This document shows, in pieces, positions 8,443-20,076 of a stretch of 64,000 nt of DNA. Position 1 is the stretch's first letter. Every line of letters starts with the position of its first letter. The DNA is from Glandiceps talaboti. Lineage: Eukaryota; Hemichordata; Enteropneusta; Spengelidae. Under the pieces are notes generated by a model. It made no database searches. It had not been told where the DNA came from and was given only the letters and a program-made list of their open reading frames with translations. The stretch covers positions 21,242,611-21,306,610 of the forward strand of contig NC_135559.1 of NCBI RefSeq assembly GCF_964340395.1, written 5' to 3'. The position numbers were made by a program, and so were the translations under genes.

Positions 8443-9482
8443 GTAGGTTGAGTTGCAACACTGTTCAGAGTGTAGGAATTTTCATTTAATTGTATAATTT
8501 GAATAACAAATCGCACAAATGACAGGATTTCTGATCGTGATCATGATATATGACATTGACAGATAATATACTTTGACAGATCGTAACATATTGGCTGTTC
8601 AACTAAGTTCTAGTTCAGTGTCACACGAAGGCGATCATTTGAGCACATGTGATTTAAGTGATGTCTCTGATGCTTATTTTCGTAATTAATCCTGTCAGAG
8701 TTTACAAATAGATGACAAACGTGTTTTGGAATGTTGATGATGCTGATAAAATATAGTCCATTTCCTCTAAACTTATTTACATACTACATGTACAAAGGCG
8801 TATATGTACGTGAGCTTTGAATTTTAATTTACATTATTTTAATGGTTTAACTGATTATGTAGTTATAATCATTTCTGTGAGTAAATCTTTTGTTGACAAC
8901 TTCGATAAATTTATGGATCAACAGATCTTGAATGTGAAAATCTTAAACTGTTTTTGGCAACGTTTCATTTTTCTTGTTAAGTTCATACATTGAAAATAAT
9001 GTTAAGTTTTAAAGTAATAATAATAAGGTTACCTTTTGAAATCTCGTTTTGAAGCAACTATATGTATCACTACTATATAAAATGGAGTGAGCAGTTCTAT
9101 TGTCTAAAGTTTGAAAGTGTGTACTTTTATTTTTGAAATTCTAAACCAACATTGTTTAACTAAATGCAGACAACAATGAATGGTTATGCACTACTCGTTT
9201 TAAAAATCCATAGCTATTTCCAAAATAATTGAGATGTACAACAGTGTAGATAGAACATATGTTCACGTTTGGGAGAATGATCAGTGAAATTTCCCTGTAG
9301 GGTGATTAAAGGTACGTAACATCCTCTTTCAGAACATATTTGTAGATAAAGAAGAGACCAATAATCTGAGACTAGTACATGTACAGTACAAGTAGTTAGT
9401 CAGTTACCAGTCAGTCACTTCCATCAAAACAATAAAAAACCGCTTCACAATAAAATTATTTAAAAATACAACGATAAAACTA
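8443..9482. other. Unique AT-rich sequence, no gene seen
   Basis: About 1 kb of AT-rich DNA without a frame supported by splice or start signals, and without repeats. If the exon at 8283 is real, this is the beginning of a long first intron. Confidence 0.5.
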
Positions 9483-9605
9483 AGACCAGCTCGAAAACAA
9501 TGGTATAAAAGTAAGGCCAGCTTATAACGCCAGCTTATAAAAGCAAGGCCAGCTCGAATACAATGATTAAAATATGACCAGCTCGAATACAGTGATACAA
9601 TGACG
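9483..9605. repeat. Short degenerate tandem repeat (GGCCAGCTCGAATACAATGA type)
   Basis: Four or five imperfect copies of a 30-35 bp motif containing CCAGCTCGAATACA or CCAGCTTATAA. It borders the CAGT minisatellite but shares no core with it. Confidence 0.6.
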
Positions 9606-12600
9606 AGAAATGTTGTAGTACAACTGAAGCAGTCAGTCAGTCAGTCAGTCAGTCAGTCACCTGTAAGTCAGCCATTAAGCTGTACGTGTACATTACAAGG
9701 ATTCAGTCAGTCACCAGTCAGTCATTCATTCATTAAGTCAGGCAGTCAGAAATATTGCAGTACAACTGAAGAAGTCAGTCAGCCACCAAGTAGTACATGT
9801 ACATTACAAAGAGTCTGTCAGTCACTAGTCAGTCAGTCAGTCAGTCAGAAATGTTGTAGTACAACTGAAGCAGTCAGTCAGCCAGTCAGTTACCTGTCAG
9901 TCAGCCATTAAGCTGTACGTGTACATTACAAGGAGTCAGTCAGTCACCAGTCAGTCAGTCAGTCAGAAATGTTGCAGTACAATTGAAGAAGTCAGTCAGC
10001 CACCAAGTAGTACATGTACATTACAAGGAGTCTGTCAGTCACAAGAAAGTCAGTCAGTCAGTCAGTCAGAAATGTTGTAGTTCAACTGAAGCAGTCAGTC
10101 AGTCACCTGTCAGTCAGCCATCAAAGTAGTACATGTACGTTACAAGGAGTCTGTCAGTCACTAGTCAGTCAGTCAGAAATGTTGTAGTACAACTGAAGCA
10201 GTCAGTCAGTCACCTGTCAGTCCGCCATCAAAGTAGTACATGTACATGTACATTACAAGGAGTCTGTCAGTCACCAGTCAGTCAGTCAGTCAGTCAGCCA
10301 CCAAGTAGTACATGTACATTACAAGGAGTCTGTCAGTCCCTAGTCGATCAGTCAGAAATGTTGTAGTACAACTGAAGCAGTCAGTCAGCCAGTCAGTTAC
10401 CTTTCAGTCAGCCATTAAGCTGTACGTGTATATTACAATGAGTCAGTCAGTCACCAGTCAGTCAGTCAGTCAGTCAGAAATGTTGCAGTACAATTGAAGA
10501 AGTCAGTCAGCCACCAAGTAGTACATGTACATTACAAGGAGTCTGTCAGTCAAAAGAAAGTCAGTCAGTCAGTCAGTCAGTCAGTCAGTCAGAAATGTTG
10601 TAGTTCAACTGAAGCAGTCAGTCAGTCACCTGTCAGTCAGCCATCAAAGTAGTACATGTACGTTACAAGGAGTCTGTCAGTCACTAGTCAGTCAGTCAGA
10701 AATGTTGTAGTACAACTGAAGCAGTCAGTCAGTCACCTGTCAGTCCGCCATCAAAGTAGTACATGTACATGTACATTACAAGGAGTCTGTCAGTCACCAG
10801 TCAGTCAGTCAGTCAGTCAGCCACCAAGTAGTACATGTACATTACAAGGAGTCTGTCAGTCCCTAGTCGATCAGTCAGAAATGTTGTAGTACAACTGAAG
10901 CAGTCAGTCAGCCAGTCAGTTACCTTTCAGTCAGCCATTAAGCTGTACGTGTATATTACAATGAGTCAGTCAGTCACCAGTCAGTCAGTCAGTCAGTCAG
11001 AAATGTTGCAGTACAATTGAAGAAGTCAGTCAGCCACCAAGTAGTACATGTACATTACAAGGAGTCTGTCAGTCAAAAGAAAGTCAGTCAGTCAGTCAGT
11101 CAGTCAGTCAGTCAGAAATGTTGTAGTTCAACTGAAGCAGTCAGTCAGTCACCTGTCAGTCAGCCATCAAAGTAGTACATGTACGTTACAAGGAGTCTGT
11201 CAGTCACTAGTCAGTCAGTCAGTCAGAAATGTTGTAGTACAACTGAAGCAGTCAGTCAGTCAGTCAGTCAGTCACCTGTCAGTCAGCCATTAAGCAATAT
11301 GTGTACATTACAAGGAGTCTGTCAGTCACTAGTCAGTCAGTCAAAAATGTTGTAGTACAACTGAAATAGTCAGTCAGTCACCTGTCAGTCAGCCATCAAG
11401 TAGTACATGTACATTACAAGGAGTCTGTCAGTCACTAGTCAGTCAGTCAGTCAGTCATTTATTAAGTCAGGCAGTCAGAAATGTTGCAGTACAACTGAAG
11501 AAGTCAGTCAGCCACCAAGTAGTACATGTACATTACAAGGAGTCTGTCAGTCACAAGTCAGTCAGTCAGAAATGTTGTAGTTCAACTGAAGCAGTCAGTC
11601 AGTCACCTGTCAGTCCGCCATCAAAGTAGTACATGTACATGTACATTACAAGGAGTCTGTCAGTCACCAGTCAGTCAGTCAGTCAGTCAGTCAGTCAGCC
11701 ACCAAGTAGTACATGTACATTACAAGGAGTCTGTCAGTCCCTAGTCGATCAGTCAGAAATGTTGTAGTACAACTGAAGCAGTCAGTCAGCCAGTCAGTTA
11801 CCTATCAGTCAGCCATTAAGCTGTACGTGTACATTACAAGGAGTCAGTCAGTCACCAGTCAGTCAGTCAGTCAGAAATGTTGCAGTACAACTGAAGCAGT
11901 CAGTCAGCCACCAAGTAGTACATGTACATTACAAGGAGTCTGTCAGTCACAAGTCAGTCAGTCAGAAATGTTGTAGTACAACTGAAATAGTCAGTCAGTC
12001 ACCTGTCAGTCAGCCATCAAGTAGTACATGTACATTACAAGGAGTCTGTCAGTCACTAGTCAGTCAGTCAGTCAGTCATTTATTAAGTCAGGCAGTCAGA
12101 AATGTTGCAGTACAACTGAAGAAGTCAGTCAGCCACCAAGTAGTACATGTACATTACAAGGAGTCTGTCAGTCACAAGAAAGTCAGTCAATCAGTCAGTC
12201 AGTCAGTCAGAAATGTTGTAGTTCAACTGAAGCAGTCAGTCAGTCACCTGTCAGTCAGCCATCAAAGTAGTACATGTACATTACAAGGAGTCTGTCAGTC
12301 ACTAGTCAGTCAGTCAGAAATGTTGTAGTACAACTGAAGCAGTCAGTCAGTCAGTCAGTCAGTCAGTCAGTCACCTGTCAGTCAGCCATTAAGCAATATG
12401 TGTACATTACAAGGAGTCTGTCAGTCACTAGTCAGTCAGTCAAAAATGTTGTAGTACAACTGAAATAGTCAGTCAGTCACCTGTCAGTCAGCCATCAAGT
12501 AGTACATGTACATTACAAGGAGTCTGTCAGTCACTAGTCAGTCAGTCAGTCAGTCAGTAGGTGGTAGTACAACTGAAGAAGTCAGTCAGCCACCAAGTAG

Positions 12601-13856
12601 TACATGTACATTACAAGGAGTCTGTCAGTCCCTAGACGATCAGTCAGAAATGTTGTAGTACAACTGAAGCAGTCAGTCACCTGTCAGTCACCCAGCCATA
12701 GAGTAGGACATGTAAATTACAAGGAGTCTGTCAGTCACTAGTCAGTCAGTCAGTCAGAAATGTTGTAGTACAACTGAAGCAGTCAGTCAGTCAGTCAGTC
12801 AGTCAGTCACTCACCTGTCAGTCAGCCATCAAGCAGTACATGTACATTACAAGGAATCTGTCAGTCACGAGTCAGTCAGTCAGAAATATTGTAGTACAAC
12901 TGAAGCAGACAGTCAGTCACCTGTCAATCAGCCATTAATTTAGTAGATGTACATTACAAGGAGTCTGTCAGTCACAAGTCAGTCAGTGTCAGCCAGTCAG
13001 AAATGTTGTAGTACAACTGAAGCAGTCAGTCAGTCAGTCACCTGTCAGTCAGTCACCTGTCAGTCAGCCATTAAGCAGTATGTGTACATTAAAGAAGTCT
13101 GTTAGTCACTAGTCAGTCAGTCAAAAAGTCAGTCACTAGTCAGTTAGTCAGAAATGTTGTAGTACAACTGAAGCAGTCAGTCAGTCAGTCACCTGTCAGT
13201 CAGCCATTAAGCAGTATGTGTACATTACAAGGAGTCTGTCAGTCACTAGTCAGTCAGTTAAAAATGTTGTAGTACAACTGAAATAGTCAGTCTGTCACCT
13301 GTCAGTCAGCCATCAAGTAGTACATGTACATTTCAAGGAATCTGTCAGTCACTAGTCAGTCAGTCAGTCAGTCAGTCAGTCAGTCAGTCAGTCAGAAATG
13401 TTGTAGTACAAGTGAAGCTGTCAGTCAGCCATCAAGTAGTACATGTACATTACATGGAGTCTGTCAGTCACTAGTCAGTCAGTTAGAAATGTTGTAGTAC
13501 AACTGAAGCAGTCAGTCATTCAGTCACCTGTCAGTCAGCCATCAAGTAGTACATGTACATTACAAGGAGTCTGTAAGTCACTAGTCAGTCAGTCAGTCAG
13601 AATGTTGTAGTACAACTGAAGCAGACAGTCAGTCAATTGTCAGTCAGCCATCAAATTAGTAGATGACAGATGTACATTACAAGGAGGATGTCAGTCACTA
13701 GTCAGTCACTAGTCAGTCAATGTCAGTCAGTCAGAAATGTTGTAGTACAACAGAAGCAGTCAGTCAGTCAGTCAGTCAGTCACCTGTCAGTCAGCCAGTC
13801 ACCTGTCAGTCAGCCATTAAGCAGTATGTGTACATTACAAGGAGTCAGTCAGTCAC

Positions 13857-13889
<33 letters not shown>

Positions 13890-13983
13890 AGTCAGTCAGA
13901 CATGTTGTAATACAACTGAAACAGTCAATCACCTGTCAGTAAGCCATCAAGTAGTATGTGTACATCAAGTAGTACGTGCACAA
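9606..13983. repeat. CAGT-rich minisatellite array, about 36 units
   Basis: Units of about 106-130 bp recur about 36 times. In order each holds AAATGTTGTAGTACAACTGA, a CAGT run, CACCTGTCAGTCAGCCATCA, AGTAGTACATGTACATTACA, GGAGTCTGTCAGTCAC and a second CAGT run. Length differences come mainly from the number of CAGT tetramers. Two inverted motifs recur in each unit: GTTGTAGTACAAC, an odd-centred palindrome, and GTACATGTAC, a perfect palindrome. The many Ser/Val/Gln-rich frames here are artefacts. A CAGT run reads Gln-Ser-Val-Ser in every plus-strand frame and has no stop, while the opposite strand has TGA every 12 bp. I see no gene. Confidence 0.95.
10068..11215. repeat. 523-bp tandem duplication within the minisatellite
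   Basis: A block of about five minisatellite units at about 10068-10590 repeats at about 10591-11113 with an exact 523-bp offset. Three separate landmarks (10133/10656, 10312/10835 and 10525/11048) keep the same spacing. A partial third copy runs to about 11215. This indicates a recent block duplication on top of the unit-level repetition. Confidence 0.85.
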
Positions 13984-14232
13984 GTTATCTATAAGGGTCT
14001 TTTGTCAGTACTAAGCATATGACAAGTAGTGACAACCTTATGTCACAAGTAGATTGTAGCTGAATGAATTAATATTCTGAAGATAAGCATAATTTTATTA
14101 TAAGTAGTAATATTTTGTCAAAAAGGTCAATGTGAGTAGTGGCAACTTTAAGAGAAGATATTAAAATCCAAATGACTGTTATTATATTCCATCAATAAGT
14201 TTATACTGTATTGTTTGTTTCATTCATTTCAG
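13984..14232 (+). repeat. Partial, degenerate edge unit of the array
   Basis: The array begins in mid-unit, at the position equal to TATAAGTTATCTAAAAGTTC of later units, directly after CAGT-minisatellite sequence. This piece is far more diverged than interior units: the coding-like frame is broken by several substitutions and small indels (for example TAGCTGAATGAATTAATATT). It still ends in a good acceptor, TTTCATTCATTTCAG. Decay at an array edge is typical of satellites. Confidence 0.85.
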
Positions 14233-14556
14233 GATGGAACTCCAAGGCCACGGAAGACGGCACGAAAACAGATAGCAGATAAACATCAGACAGCCAATCA
14301 AGAAGCGGAAGAAGTAAGTGAAGATTTTGGAATTGTAGAATTACTGAGAATGGTCATTAAATTTTGTTGCCTAATATTTCTTCCAATCTGCATTGGAAAG
14401 TATCAGTTATCTAAAAGTTCTTTTGTCAGTACTAAGCACACGACAAGTAATGACAACCTTATGTCGCAAGTAGATTGTAGCAGAATGAATACATATTTTG
14501 AAGATGAACAGAATTGCATTATCCGTGGTAATATCTTTTCAAAAAGGTTAAATTGA
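14233..14556 (+). CDS. Founder-like unit: exon with continuous open frame, unknown product
   Basis: The first complete unit differs from all others. After TTTCATTTCAG its exon-like segment is 81 nt and open in phase 0 (DGTPRPRKTARKQIADKH...), rich in Lys, Arg, Gln and Glu. A donor GTAAGTG follows 14313. The frame runs through the donor without a stop to TGA at 14556, about 107 codons from the acceptor. Two readings are possible: an 81-nt symmetrical internal exon, or a terminal coding exon of 324 nt in which the donor is unused. In the second case residues about 33-55 form a hydrophobic stretch (LLRMVIKFCCLIFLPICIG), a possible membrane segment, followed by a polar Ser/Thr/Asn-rich tail. The phase-0 entry fits the exon at 7476. 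The 107-codon frame is long for chance in such AT-rich DNA. No family is recognised. Confidence 0.4.
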   Translation, partial: DGTPRPRKTARKQIADKHQTANQEAEEVSEDFGIVELLRMVIKFCCLIFLPICIGKYQLSKSSFVSTKHTTSNDNLMSQVDCSRMNTYFEDEQNCIIRGNIFSKRLN

Positions 14557-14653
14557 GTAGTGGCAACTTTAAGAGTAAATATTAGAATCTAAATAACTGT
14601 TATTTCATTCCATCAATAAGTTTATACTGTATTGTTTGATTTATTCCTTTCAG

Positions 14654-17600
14654 GATGGAACTCAAGGTCACGGAAGATGACACGAACACAGATGGCAGAT
14701 GAACACCAGACAGCCAATCAAGAAGTGGAAGAAGTAAGTGAAGATTTTGGAATTGTATAATTACTGAGAATGGTCATTAAATTTTGTTGCCCAATATTTC
14801 TTCCCATCTGCAATGGAAAGTATAAGTAATCAAAAAGTTCTTTTGTCAGTACTAAGCACACGACAAGTAATGACAACCTTATGTCACAAGTAAATTGTAG
14901 CAGAATGAAGAAATATTTTGGAGATGAACAGAATTGTATTATCCGTGGTAATATCTTTTCAAAAAGGTTAAATTGAGTAGTGGCAACTTTAAGAGTAAAT
15001 ATTACAATCTAAATAACTGTTATTTCATTCCATCAATAAGTTTATACAGTATTGTTTGATTCATTCCTTTCAGAATGGAACTCAAGGTCACGGAAGATGA
15101 CACGAACACAGATGGCAGATGAACACCAGACAGCCAATCAAGAAGTGGAAGAAGTAAGTGAAGATTTTGGAATTGTATAATTACTGAGAATGGTCGTTAA
15201 ATTTTGTTGCCCAATATTTCTTCCCATCTGCAATGGAAAGTATAAGTTATCTAAAAGTTCTTTTGTCAGTACTAAGCACACGACAAGTAATGACAACCTT
15301 ATGTCACAAGTAGATTGTAGCAGAATGAAGACATATTTTGGAGATGAACAGAATTGTATTATCCATGGTAATATCTTTTCAAAAAGGTTAAATTGAGTAG
15401 TGGCAACTTTAAGAGTAAATATTAGAATACTGTTATTTCATTCCATCAATAAGTTTATACTGTATTGTTTGATTCATTCCTTTCAGGATGGAACTCAAGG
15501 TCACGGAAGATGTCACGTACACAGATGGCAGATGAACACCAGACAGCCAATCAAGAAGTGGAAGAAGTAAGTGAAGATTTTGGAATTGTATAATTACTGA
15601 GAATGGTCATTAAATTTTGTTGCCCAGTATTTCTTCCCATCTGCAATGGAAAGTATAAGTTATCAAAAAGTTCTTTTGTCAGTACTAAGCACAAGACAAG
15701 TAATGACAACCTTATGTCACAAGTAGATTGTAGCAGAATAAAGAAATATTTTGGAGATGAACAGAATTATATTATCCGTGGTAATATCTTTTCAAAAAGG
15801 TTAAATTGAGTAGTGGCAACTTTAAGAGTAAGTATTAGAATCTAAATAACTGTTATTTCATTCCATCAATAAGTTCATACTGTATTGTTTGATTCATTTC
15901 TTTCAGGATGGAACTCAAGGTCACGGAAGATGACACGAACACAGATGGCAGATGAACACCAGACAGTCAATCAAGAAGTGGAAGAAGTAAGTGAAGATTT
16001 TGGAATTGAATAATTACTGAGAATGGTCGTTAAATTTTGTTGCCCAATATTTATTCCCATATGTAATGGAAAGTATAAGTTATCAAAAAGTTCTTTTGTC
16101 AGTACTAAGCACACGACAAGTAATGACAACCTTATGTCACAAGTAGATTGTAGCAGAATGAAGACATATTTTGGAAATGAACAGAATTGTATTATCCATG
16201 GTAATATCTTTTCAAAAAGGTTAAATTGAGTAGTGGCAACTTTAAGAGTAAATATTAGAATACTGTTATTTCATTCCATCAATAAGTTTATACTGTATTG
16301 TTTGATTCATTCCTTTCAGGATGGAACTCAAGGTCACGGAAGATGACACGAAAACAGATGGCAGATGAACACCAGACAGTCAATCAAGAAGTGGAAGAAG
16401 TAAGTGAAGATTTTGGAATTCTATAATTACTGAGAATGGTCATTAAATTTTGTTGCCCAGTATTTCTTCCCATCTGTAATGGAAAGTATAAGTTATGTAA
16501 AAGTTCTTTTGTAAGTACTAAGCACACGACAAATAATGACAACCTTATGTCACAAGTAGATTGTAGCAGAATAAAGAAATATTTTGGAGATGAACAGAAT
16601 TATATTATCCGTGGTAATATCTTTTCAAAAAGGTTAAATTGAGTAGTGGCAACTTTAAGAGTAAGTATTAGAATCTAAATAACTGTTATTTCATTCCATC
16701 AATAAGTTTATACTGTATTGTTTGATTCATTCCTTTCAGGATGGAACTCAAGGTCACGGAAGATGACACGAACACAGATGGCAGATGAACACCAGACAGC
16801 CAATCAAGAAGTGGAAGAAGTAAGTGAAGATTTTGGAATTGTATAATTACTGAGAATGGTCATTAAATTTTGTTGCCCAGTATTTCTTCCCATCTGCAAT
16901 GGAAAGTATAAGTTATCAAAAAGTTCTTTTGTCAGTACTAAGCACAAGACAAGTAATGACAACCTTATGTCACAAGTAGATTGTAGCAGAATAAAGAAAT
17001 ATTTTGGAGATGAAAAGAATTATATTATCCGTGGTAATATCTTTTCAAAAAGGTTAAATTGAGTAGTGGCAACTTTAAGAGTAAGTATTAGAATCTAAAT
17101 AACTGTTATTTCATTCCATCAATAAGTTCATACTGTATTGTTTGATTCATTTCTTGCAGGATGGAACTCAAGGTCACGGAAGATGACACGAACACAGATG
17201 GCAGATGAACACCAGACAGTCAATCAAGAAGTGGAAGAAGTAAGTGAAGATTTTGGAATTGAATAATTACTGAGAATGGTCGTTAAATTTTGTTGCCCAA
17301 TATTTATTCCCATCTGCAATGGAAAGTATAAGTTATCTAAAAGTTCTTTTGTCAGTGCTAAGCACACGACAAGTAATGACAACCTTATGTCACAAGTAGA
17401 TTGTAGCAGAATGAAGACATATTTTGGAGATGAACAGAATTGTATTATCCATGGTAATATCTTTTCAAAAAGGTTAAATTGAGTAGTGGCAACTTTAAGA
17501 GTAAATATTAGAATACTGTTATTTCATTCCATCAATAAGTTTATACTGTATTGTTTGATTCATTCCTTTCAGGATGGAACTCAAGGTCACGGAAGATGAC

Positions 17601-20076
17601 ACGAACACAGATGGCAGATGAACACCAGACAGTCAATCAAGAAGTGGAAGAAGTAAGTGACGATTTTGGAATTCTATAATTACTGAGAATGGTCATTAAA
17701 TTTTGTTGCCCAATATTTCTTCCCATCTGCAATGGAAAGTATAAGTAATCAAAAAGTTCTTTTGTCAGTACTAAGCACACGACAAGTAATGACAACCTTA
17801 TGTCAGTAGTAGATTGTAGCAGAATGAAGAAATATTGGAGATGAACAGAATTGTATTATCCGTGGTAATATCTTTTCAAAGAGGTTAAATTGAGTAGTGG
17901 CAACTTTAAGAGTAAATATTAGAATCTAAAGAAACTGTTATTTCATTCCATCAATAAGTTTATACTGTATTGTTTGATTTATTCCTTTCAGGATGGAACT
18001 CAAGGTCACGGAAGATGACACTAACACATATGGCAGATGAACACCAGACAGCCAATCAAGAAGTGGAAGAAGTAAGTGAAGATTTTGGAATTGTATAATT
18101 ACTGAGAATGGTCATTAAATTTTGTTGCCCAGTATTTCTTCCCATCTGCAATGGAAAGTATAAGTTATCAAAAAGTTCTTTTGTCAGTACTAAGCACAAG
18201 ACAAGTAATGACAACCTTATGTCACAAGTAGATTGTAGCAGAATAAAGAAATATTTTGGAGATGAACAGAATTATATTATCCGTGGTAATATCTTTTCAA
18301 AAAGGTTAAATTGAGTAGTGGCAACTTTAAGAGTAAGTATTAGAATCTAAATAACTGTTATTTCATTCCATCAATAAGTTCATACTGTATTGTTTGATTC
18401 ATTTCTTGCAGGATGGAACTCAAGGTCACGGAAGATGACACGAACACAGATGGCAGATGAACACCAGACAGTCAATCAAGAAGTGGAAGAAGTAAGTGAA
18501 GATTTTGGAATTCAATAATTACTGAGAATGGTCGTTAAATTTTGTTGCCCAATATTTATTCCCATCTGCAATGGAAAGTATAAGTTATCTAAAAGTTCTT
18601 TTGTCAGTGCTAAGCACACGACAAGTAATGACAACCTTATGTCACAAGTAGATTGTAGCAGAATGAAGACATATTTTGGAGATGAACAGAATTGTATTAT
18701 CCATGGTAATATCTTTTCAAAAAGGTTAAATTGAGTAGTGGCAACTTTAAGAGTAAATATTAGAATACTGTTATTTCATTCCATCAATAAGTTTATACTG
18801 TATTGTTTGATTCATTCCTTTCAGGATGGAACTCAAGGTCACGGAAGATGACACGAACACAGATGGCAGATGAACACCAGACAGTCAATCAAGAAGTGGA
18901 AGAAGTAAGTGAAGATTTTGGAATTCTATAATTACTGAGAATGGTCATTAAATTTTTTTGCCCAGTATTTCTTCCCATCTGTAATGGAAAGTATAAGTTA
19001 TGTAAAAGTTCTTTTGTCAGTACTAAGCACACGACAAGTAATGACAACCTTATGTCACAAGTAGATTGTAGCAGAATGAAGACATATTTTGGAGATGAAC
19101 AGAATTGTATTATCCATGGTAATATCTTTTCAAAAAGGTTAAATTGAGTAGTGGCAACTTTAAGAGTAAATATTAGAATACTGTTATTTCATTCCATCAA
19201 TAAGTTTATACTGTATTGTTTGATTCATTCCTTTCAGGATGGAACTCAAGGTCACGGAAGATGACACGTACACAGATGGCAGATGAACACCAGACAGCCA
19301 ATCAAGAAGTGGAAGAAGTAAGTGAAGATTTTGGAATTGTATAATTACTGAGAATGGTCATTGAATTTTGTTGCCCAGTATTTCTTCCCATCTGCAATGG
19401 AAAGTATAAGTTATCAAAAAGTTCTTTTGTCAGTACTAAGCACACGACAAGTAATGACAACCTTATGTCACAAGTAGATTGTAGCAGAATAAAGAAATAT
19501 TTTGGAGATGAACAGAATTATATTATCCGTGGTAATATCTTTTCAAAAAGGTTAAATTGAGTAGTGGCAACTTTAAGAGTAAGTATTAGAATCTAAATAA
19601 CTGTTATTTCATTCCATCAATAAGTTCATACTGTATTGTTTGATTCATTTCTTTCAGGATGGAACTCAAGGTCACGGAAGATGACACGAACACAGATGGC
19701 AGATGAACACCAGACAGCCAATCAAGAAGTGGAAGAAGTAAGTGAAGATTTTGGAATTGTATAATTACTGAGAATGTTCGTTAAATTTTGTTGCCCAATA
19801 TTTCTTCCCATCTGCAATGGAAAGTATAAGTTATCAAAAGGTTCTTTTGTAAGTACTAAGCACACGACAAGTAATGACAACCTTATGTCAGTAGTAGATT
19901 GTAGCAGAATGAAGGAATATTGGAGATGAACAGAATTATATTATCCGTGGTAATATCTTTTCAAAAAAGGTTAAATTGAGTAGTGGCAACTTTAAGAGTA
20001 AATATTAGATTCTAAATAACTGTTATTTCATTCTATCAATAAGTTTATACTGTATTGTTTGATTCATTCCTTTCAG
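14654..20076 (+). repeat. Array block 1 (units 2-14), 3-unit periodicity
   Basis: Exon-like starts: 14654, 15074, 15487, 15907, 16320, 16740, 17160, 17573, 17992, 18412, 18825, 19238, 19658. The 68-codon frame is broken in 14654, 17573 and 19658, by TAA in AAGTAATCA, by a two-base loss in TATTTTGG, or by both. Units alternate between a lysine form (AATAAAGAAATATTTTGG) and a threonine form (AATGAAGACATATTTTGG with a His codon CAT later). Units 15487, 16740 and 17992 match each other at 1253- and 1252-bp spacing, a three-unit higher-order repeat. The unit at 15074 has acceptor CAG/AATGG in place of CAG/GATGG. Confidence 0.85.

Noticed and set aside
9600-14022. Many Ser/Val/Gln-rich frames of 60-103 codons in the minisatellite.
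   Set aside because: A CAGT run is stop-free and reads Gln-Ser-Val-Ser in every plus-strand frame, so these frames are a composition artefact. They overlap each other in different frames.
14233-14313. Histone H3 tail-like motif in the first-unit exon (KTARKQIADK against the H3 motifs QTARK and PRKQLATK).
   Set aside because: The similarity covers under ten residues in a basic, low-complexity stretch, is lost in all other units, and no other part of the frame resembles H3. Probably chance.
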